Shown here: piece after piece, positions 41,299-45,725 of the stretch
Layout of the letters: each line of letters opens with the position of its first letter
How positions within the stretch are numbered: position 1 is the first letter of the stretch
Assembly (NCBI GenBank): GCA_041441455.1
Contig: JASDTB010000094.1
Span: 1 to 45,725, forward strand
Direction of reading: 5' to 3'
DNA from: JAFIHK01 sp041441455
Lineage (GTDB): Bacteria > Bacteroidota > Bacteroidia > Bacteroidales > UBA932
DNA: 45,725 nt
Translations under genes and position numbers: made by a program
The notes under the pieces: model-generated
The model's input: the letters and a program-made list of their open reading frames with translations, nothing else
Database searches by the model: none
Told to the model about the DNA's origin: nothing

Positions 41299-42126
41299 AT
41301 GAAAGGAAAAGACGTATTTACACAGGCAGAAATTTCGGAACTACGAAATCTTATTAGAGAAAGAATAAAAGCCGACATATCAAGACAAAAGGTAATTAGA
41401 TCAAAAATGAGAAAAATTGGATTTTATGGTTTTGATGACTTTGGAATTGTTGATATGCAACCTGCTGACTTTGAAAGGCTAATTAATTCAGGCAGAATAA
41501 AAGTTATTGGGCAAAAAAATGTTCCAACCACAGAACTATCAAAGCAGAAAACTGAATTGCCAATTGAAGCTAAAGAAAAATCTGTAGACTCCAACTCTGC
41601 AATTAAATCGACAAACGAGTTTGAGTTGCTTGACTTTGAAAAACACAATTCAGAACATATTCCCGACAATCCAGGTAATTACATTGTTTGTTTAAAAAAG
41701 GGTTCAAAATTGCCAGATATTGGAGTATCATGCACAATGAAAACATACAAAGAATTAAATGTAATCTATACTGGAATTGCGGGTAAAAGCCTAAGAAAAC
41801 GTGATTACAAACAACATTTTACTGGGAATAATGCTGGAAGTTCAACCTTAAGAAAATCACTAGGCTCAATGTTTGGGTATACTAAAATTGCAAGAGACAA
41901 AGACCCGAGCAACGGAAAAACAAAATTTAATGAAACTGATGAAATTAAATTGAGCGAGTGGATGAAATCTAACCTTATTCTTTATTTTAAAAGCAATTCA
42001 AGCCCTGACGAATTAGAAAACGAGTTAATTAGTGAACTTAATCCGCCATTGAATTTGAGTAAAAACTCAAATATTATTAATCTGCAGTTTAGAAAAAGAC
42101 TATCCGAACTGAGAAGTAAAAAATAA
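41299..42126 (+). CDS. GIY-YIG-type nuclease-family protein
   Basis: The 275-residue protein has an N-terminal helical domain (about 1-75, LRNLIRERIKADISRQK, then RKIGFYGFDDFG) found with several Bacteroidetes accessory proteins, a linker, and a C-terminal GIY-YIG-like domain: GNYIV (126-130, GIY position), VIYTGIAG (155-162, YIG position), Arg185 region (STLRKSLG), Glu240/242 and Asn252 in NPPLN. It probably cuts DNA as part of a mobile or defence element. The GIY motif is altered (GNY) but within the family's range. It starts about 55 bp after direct repeat copy A. Confidence 0.75.
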   Translation: MKGKDVFTQAEISELRNLIRERIKADISRQKVIRSKMRKIGFYGFDDFGIVDMQPADFERLINSGRIKVIGQKNVPTTELSKQKTELPIEAKEKSVDSNSAIKSTNEFELLDFEKHNSEHIPDNPGNYIVCLKKGSKLPDIGVSCTMKTYKELNVIYTGIAGKSLRKRDYKQHFTGNNAGSSTLRKSLGSMFGYTKIARDKDPSNGKTKFNETDEIKLSEWMKSNLILYFKSNSSPDELENELISELNPPLNLSKNSNIINLQFRKRLSELRSKK

Positions 42127-42233
42127 CGCTTTCTAACAGCACCTAATATTGAGAATCAGAAGAATATAAATGGAAAAATTCATTTCTATACCGCCAACCG
42201 TTACCTGTTTCAGTTTAAAGAATATTCAATAAT

Positions 42234-42944
42234 ATGGCTAAATTTTTAACATTTGTTCTGATTTTTTTCACAAATGGATTAATAATTCCTGAGGAATTTA
42301 AATTAAAACCAGCAGAATCAGATAAGAGTATCTCAGGAGTTTATACCCAACAATTGTTTTATAGATTTATAATTATTGAGTTTAAAAATGACAATACTTT
42401 TAATTACCATATTATGTCAGAACGGGCACATCGACAAACATTTGGGAATTATACTATCAAAGGAGACACAATCATCTTAAATTCATATTCAAAGGATACT
42501 GATTTTGATTTTCATAATGAAAAATGGATTATTATTTCTCGGAAACAGATTCTTTTAAGTGACAATCTTAAACATAGAAAAGAGAGCTGGGCAATTTTGG
42601 ATAGAGATAATAAATTTGATTCAATACCTAAACAACGAAGTGACTTTGCTTTGAAAGTTGACAGTATAAAAGTCAAAGAGTTATCATGGATTAAAGACAC
42701 TGTAAACTATGACTCTGAATTAAAATTGGTTATTCACGGACCATCATCACCAAAGGAACCTTTAGTTCTTCTTGATGGAATACCTGTTAAATATGATTTT
42801 TTGTTAAATTATTATACATTGGATAACATTGATTCAATTATGACTATTACAGGAGAAAAATTACTTAAAATTGGATTTAATAGCGAACGCTCAAAATATG
42901 GGTTAGTAATAGTAAAAACAACAAAAAGAAAATCTAAACACTAG
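42234..42944 (+). CDS. Exported protein with a TonB-plug-like C-terminal segment
   Basis: The 236-residue protein has a short hydrophobic N-terminus (about 3-18) consistent with export, then a beta-rich domain with GVYTQQLFYRFIIIEFKND and FGNYTIKGDTIILNSYS, a pattern of small secreted domains. The last 60 residues (PLVLLDGIPVKYDFLLNYY, then NIDSIMTITGEKLL and YGLVIVKTTKR) follow the SusC/TonB plug pattern DGxPV...IxSIxV...G..GVIIxTTK. No barrel follows. It may be a plug-mimicking or receptor-interacting protein. The function is unknown. Confidence 0.65.
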   Translation: MAKFLTFVLIFFTNGLIIPEEFKLKPAESDKSISGVYTQQLFYRFIIIEFKNDNTFNYHIMSERAHRQTFGNYTIKGDTIILNSYSKDTDFDFHNEKWIIISRKQILLSDNLKHRKESWAILDRDNKFDSIPKQRSDFALKVDSIKVKELSWIKDTVNYDSELKLVIHGPSSPKEPLVLLDGIPVKYDFLLNYYTLDNIDSIMTITGEKLLKIGFNSERSKYGLVIVKTTKRKSKH

Positions 42945-43117
42945 CTGAAAATGATGTTGAAAAAGGAGATTATTCTTCTGCTATAAATAATTACCAACTT
43001 ACTCTATTTCTCTTAGAAAGCGATTTTGCAAACCTTCCTGATGATCAAGAAATTATGAGACAAAATTTAATTGAAAATATAAAGTTGAAAATAATAGAAC
43101 TGAAAAATAAAGCATAA
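42938..43117 (+). pseudogene. Start-less gene fragment
   Basis: Sixty codons are open, reading AENDVEKGDYSSAINNYQL and ending with EIMRQN and a Lys/Ile/Glu helix. There is no ATG, GTG or TTG in frame near the front, and a stop lies at 42935-42937. The first part looks like a TPR helix pair. It overlaps the end of the plug-like gene in another frame and is probably the tail of a lost gene. Confidence 0.5.
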
Positions 43118-43667
43118 AAATATAATCCATAATAGATTAAAGTATAGGATTGGCTAGAATACAAAAAAGGTTGTTATTGTCTGAAATTTAGCAACCTAAT
43201 TTATTGTAATTTAATTGATCCAATTCATCTTTAGGAAAACTCATAGCTCCCCACTCTTGTATAATGCTCATTTTCTTATATATGCATGGACTTTTAATGC
43301 TCTCCCTTTATAGTTACATTATTTCTTAATCCAATTTATAATTCAGCAACATCTTTAATTTTAGATTAATTTTTTCAATGCCGAATAACATATAAGAAAA
43401 ATTCATAACTTGCAGAGCATAAATTTATTTGCTATGCCAATCACACATTCCTCAACTAAAGCTGAGCTCCCAAAATACACTATACACATACCAAACATCC
43501 AACCATTCATTAACTCAACAAATGAACACTACCCTACCCCAAAGTGAGGTTATATCGTCGTTATGGAAAGATCGGTGTGATAGAAATAATTATAAAAACA
43601 AGCTACATCAAGCATAAAACAATGGAACAGCACATGAATTAACGTAATTTAACCTAAAAACCGCAAG
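43118..43667. other. Non-coding region with direct repeat copy B and a short minus-strand frame
   Basis: The second copy of the 135-bp repeat is at 43307-43441. A possible hairpin, AGGTTG with CAACCT, lies near 43168-43197. A 27-codon minus-strand frame at 43188-43271 reads MSIIQEWGAMSFPKDELDQL, and looks like the truncated start of a gene. A plus-strand frame at 43429-43617 has no coding character. Confidence 0.4.
43307..43441 (+). repeat. Direct repeat copy B (about 135 bp)
   Basis: Partner of 41111-41244, in the same orientation and nearly gapless. The copies are about 2.2 kb apart. They may be recombination sites or scars of a duplication that brought in the genes between them. Confidence 0.85.
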
Positions 43668-43823
43668 ATATATATAGAGAAAAATTCACTATAAATAACT
43701 TTAGAGGTATTGAGGAAATTACACTGACTTTTTATAAGGGTTTAAATATTCTTATTGGCTAAAACAATTCCGGTTAAACATCTATAATTGACGCATTGCG
43801 TGTTTGTTTAAGCTAAGGGAACC
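43668..43823 (+). pseudogene. Decayed OLD/AAA-type ATPase N-terminus
   Basis: In one frame the sequence reads IYIEKFTINNFRGIEEITL, then FYKGLNILIG-stop-NNSG-stop-TSIIDALRVCLS-stop-GN. Restoring GAA and AAA at the first two stops gives GENNSGKTSIIDALR, the P-loop of OLD-family/RecF-like ATPases. The stops are at 43761, 43776 and 43815, and the expected start codon is ATA rather than ATG. Each difference needs a single-base change. Downstream similarity fades, so the rest is lost. OLD-family ATPases are common in anti-phage systems. Confidence 0.8.
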
Positions 43824-43971
43824 AATGTAGAGAAATTTAGAGGCTAAAACCATTTTCTTCATGCATTTACTTATCATTAGCGATCAATGTAGATAGCATT
43901 CATATAATCCAATAGCCTAACGCAATAAATAAAAATAGTTAGATTTATTTTATGTCAAAAAAAAATATGAT
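43824..43971. other. Short AT-rich gap before the nuclease gene
   Basis: Traces of the decayed ATPase frame may run on to about 43850. The rest shows no gene. No consensus -7 box precedes the ATG at 43972. Confidence 0.4.
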
Positions 43972-44760
43972 ATGCGAAAAATTGATAAAAAACTTTTAGA
44001 AAGATTGATTAAAGGTGATTTATTACCTTTGTTAAACTACATCAAATCCGATAACGAATTACGTTTGGAAGTTCGAAAAAATGGAGATGCTTTTATTTAT
44101 TATCGAAAAGGAAAAGCATTAGAAATAAAGAAATTAAAAGTTGACAAAAAGTACGGAAATGTTCCAAATACAGAATTAGCTGTTATAAACCCGAAAGAAT
44201 ATTTTAAACTCATCAAAGAAGCGATTGATAAATGGCTTTGTAATAAAAAACAAAGATCGGAATTTGATTCACAACAAAATATTGCAAAAAGTAACCAAGA
44301 TAAAAGTGATAAGTATATTATTCTTGATATGGAGTATGCTTTTGAGCAAAATAAAATTGAGAAAAATAGTAGAGTAAAACGTGGTATTTTTGACTTGTTA
44401 GGTATTGACAAAGAAAAGAATAAAATTGTCTTTTTTGAAGTAAAAAAAGGAATGGGGGCTACAAAAGGTAAATCAGGGATAGAGGAGCATATTTGTGATT
44501 TTGAAAAATACCTAAATGGAGAAAATGCAAAAACATTTAGAAAAAACTTGATAGAAGACATTAAGAACATTATAGAAGATAAAACAGAATTAGGAGTTCT
44601 TAATAATTTAAGTTTCTCTGATGCTTTTGAAAAACAAGATCCTGAATTAGTTTTTGTTTTTCATCCTGACAATAATTCTCAAATTCAACAATTTTCAAAT
44701 GAACTTGATAATCGTCATAAACTAATTGTTGTGAATAATAATAATTACAAACTAAAATGA
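43972..44760 (+). CDS. PD-(D/E)XK-like nuclease
   Basis: The 262-residue protein has an N-terminal charged domain of about 95 residues and a C-terminal part with a nuclease-like core: GIFDLLGIDKEKNKIVFFEVKKG, whose Asp, Glu and Lys (FD...ExK) fit the PD-(D/E)XK pattern. A helix (GIEEHICDFEKYL) follows, as in restriction-type folds. The end has ELVFVFHPDNNSQI and the Asn-rich VVNNNNY. I do not recognise the exact family. It overlaps the metallo-beta-lactamase gene by 4 bp (ATGA), so the two are translationally coupled and probably one system. Confidence 0.6.
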   Translation: MRKIDKKLLERLIKGDLLPLLNYIKSDNELRLEVRKNGDAFIYYRKGKALEIKKLKVDKKYGNVPNTELAVINPKEYFKLIKEAIDKWLCNKKQRSEFDSQQNIAKSNQDKSDKYIILDMEYAFEQNKIEKNSRVKRGIFDLLGIDKEKNKIVFFEVKKGMGATKGKSGIEEHICDFEKYLNGENAKTFRKNLIEDIKNIIEDKTELGVLNNLSFSDAFEKQDPELVFVFHPDNNSQIQQFSNELDNRHKLIVVNNNNYKLK

Positions 44761-45692
44761 AAATTACAATTCATCGAGGTATTGACCAAATTGGAGGTTG
44801 CATAACTGAAATTGCAACTAATAACGCAAGAATCTTAATCGATTTAGGGCAAAATCTTCCTGATGGTAAAGGATTTGTAAATGATATTTTTTCCAATTTC
44901 AATGCAATTGAAAAGATAACAAAAGATATTGATGCAATATTTTATACACATTATCATGGAGACCATTTAGGGCTCTTTCATCTTGTTCCTGATTCTATTT
45001 CACAATATATAGGTACGGTTTCAAAAAGAGTTGCATTATGTAGACATCAACAACTAGCATTTATAAAAGATCGTAAAGAACAGACAGAAAAAGAAATTGC
45101 AAAAATACAGGCAATGCAATCTTTTGAATCCCAACAAATAATAAATATTGGAGATATTAAAATAATCCCATATTTCGTAAGCCATTCTGCTTACGATGCT
45201 TTTATGTTTTTGATTATAGCTAATGGGAATCGAATTTTACACACTGGAGATTTTCGTGATCACGGTTATCTTGGTAAAGGTCTTATTCCAACGATTGAAA
45301 AATTAATTTTAAAACAAGGACAGATTGATTTTCTGATTACAGAAGGAACGATGCTTTCACGATTAGATGAAATAGTAAGGCCCGAAAATGAATTAAAAAG
45401 AAAAGTCGTTGAACTAATGAAGGAATATAAAAATGTATTTGTAATGTGCTCATCTACAGACATGGAGCGATTAGCTACATTCCATTCCGCAAACAAAGAA
45501 ATGAAAGTCAGGCCTTTTGTATGTGATGATTTCCAAAAGAATGTATTAAATATATTTTCAGATTCTGCTGGTAAAAAAAGTAACTTATTTGATTTTGGAG
45601 AATCTTATTGTTTCTGGAAAGAAAACGATAAGTTAATACAATGGATGCAAGACAAAGGTTTTTGTATGTTAGTGACGATTCTGATGATATAG
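44757..45692 (+). CDS. Metallo-beta-lactamase/beta-CASP-type hydrolase, 3' end lost
   Basis: The 311-residue frame begins with an RNase J-like MBL domain: ILIDLGQNLPDGKG, THYHGDHLG (metal ligands His65, His67, Asp69, His70), SHSAYDAF, and TGDFRDHG. A beta-CASP-like insertion follows (FVMCSSTDMERLATFHSANK). Beta-CASP enzymes need a further C-terminal part to finish the metal site, which is missing here: the frame ends MLVTILMI at a sequence that looks like an insertion-sequence end (about 45673). The protein is therefore probably truncated and inactive, or the intact gene exists only in relatives. It is coupled to the upstream nuclease. Confidence 0.75.
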   Translation: MKITIHRGIDQIGGCITEIATNNARILIDLGQNLPDGKGFVNDIFSNFNAIEKITKDIDAIFYTHYHGDHLGLFHLVPDSISQYIGTVSKRVALCRHQQLAFIKDRKEQTEKEIAKIQAMQSFESQQIINIGDIKIIPYFVSHSAYDAFMFLIIANGNRILHTGDFRDHGYLGKGLIPTIEKLILKQGQIDFLITEGTMLSRLDEIVRPENELKRKVVELMKEYKNVFVMCSSTDMERLATFHSANKEMKVRPFVCDDFQKNVLNIFSDSAGKKSNLFDFGESYCFWKENDKLIQWMQDKGFCMLVTILMI

Positions 45693-45725
45693 GGCCACTA
45701 TTCTGGCGGATATGGGGCCAGTTAC
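45673..45725. mobile_element. Possible end of an IS21-type insertion sequence
   Basis: The last 53 bp break the MBL gene and hold two GGGCCA-type motifs around CTATTCTGGCGGATATGGGG. Repeated motifs of this kind near a TG-start are a feature of IS21-family ends. It resembles the arm of the element at 541-725 (both have ATTCTGGCRGAT followed by a G-run). No transposase is in the window, so the call is tentative. Confidence 0.4.

Noticed and set aside
43429..43617. 62-codon plus-strand open frame
   Set aside because: It begins inside the repeat copy, has odd composition (rich in Gln, Ser and Thr with no core) and has no partner or promoter.
1..45725. tRNA or rRNA genes
   Set aside because: I saw no cloverleaf with a GTTCRA-type T-loop outside the riboswitches and no rRNA-like stretches.

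Overview
The window comes from a low-GC member of the Bacteroidetes, most likely order Bacteroidales. Evidence: the -7 box TAnnTTTG recurs upstream of many genes with almost no Shine-Dalgarno signal, the receptors have a carboxypeptidase-regulatory/TonB-type layout, and a BT_0820-type HAD protein and AraC-type regulators fused to membrane domains are present. Two 10-N assembly gaps (21822-21831 and 27131-27140) cut rmlB and the btuB-like gene, so this is a draft scaffold.

Layout. 1-1326 has no convincing gene but is dense in repeats: four 43-bp repeats, a nested inverted-repeat element and a 13-bp minisatellite. 1327-4723 (minus) is a small glycan-degrading operon (GH2 beta-mannosidase plus SGNH esterase) next to a membrane AraC-type regulator. 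6260-13057 (plus) holds manC, an outer-membrane beta-barrel protein, glmS, a WbuC-type cupin and ferritin. 13132-17161 (minus) is a tight operon of a NodU/CmcH/SxtI-type carbamoyltransferase, a membrane SGNH-like protein, a 49-residue DUF5989-type peptide, an SxtJ-type membrane protein and a YbaK deacylase. 17284-23181 (plus) carries a patatin, a HAD protein, and rmlA-rmlC-rmlD-rmlB-wlbA for dTDP-rhamnose and a UDP-GlcNAcA-derived sugar.

23206-39121 is a near-complete anaerobic cobalamin locus. A plus-strand B12 riboswitch leads btuB, exported cbiK and four fused genes (cbiHC, cbiET, cbiGF, cbiJD). cbiA and an adenosyltransferase run leftwards from the same control region. A second B12 riboswitch (minus) leads btuF-btuC-btuD, and cbiL diverges from it. 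Between them the genes cover sirohydrochlorin to cobyrinic acid a,c-diamide, adenosylation and uptake. cbiP, cbiB and the nucleotide-loop genes are not in the window.

39122-45725 is an AT-rich accessory region: an AAA/DUF4143 ATPase behind an operator-like promoter, a lipoprotein, a GIY-YIG protein, an exported protein with a TonB-plug-like tail, a 135-bp direct repeat pair, a decayed OLD-type ATPase fragment with stops in and after its P-loop, and a PD-(D/E)XK-like nuclease coupled to a metallo-beta-lactamase/beta-CASP protein. The last gene seems cut by an insertion-sequence end. This looks like an eroding defence or mobile island.
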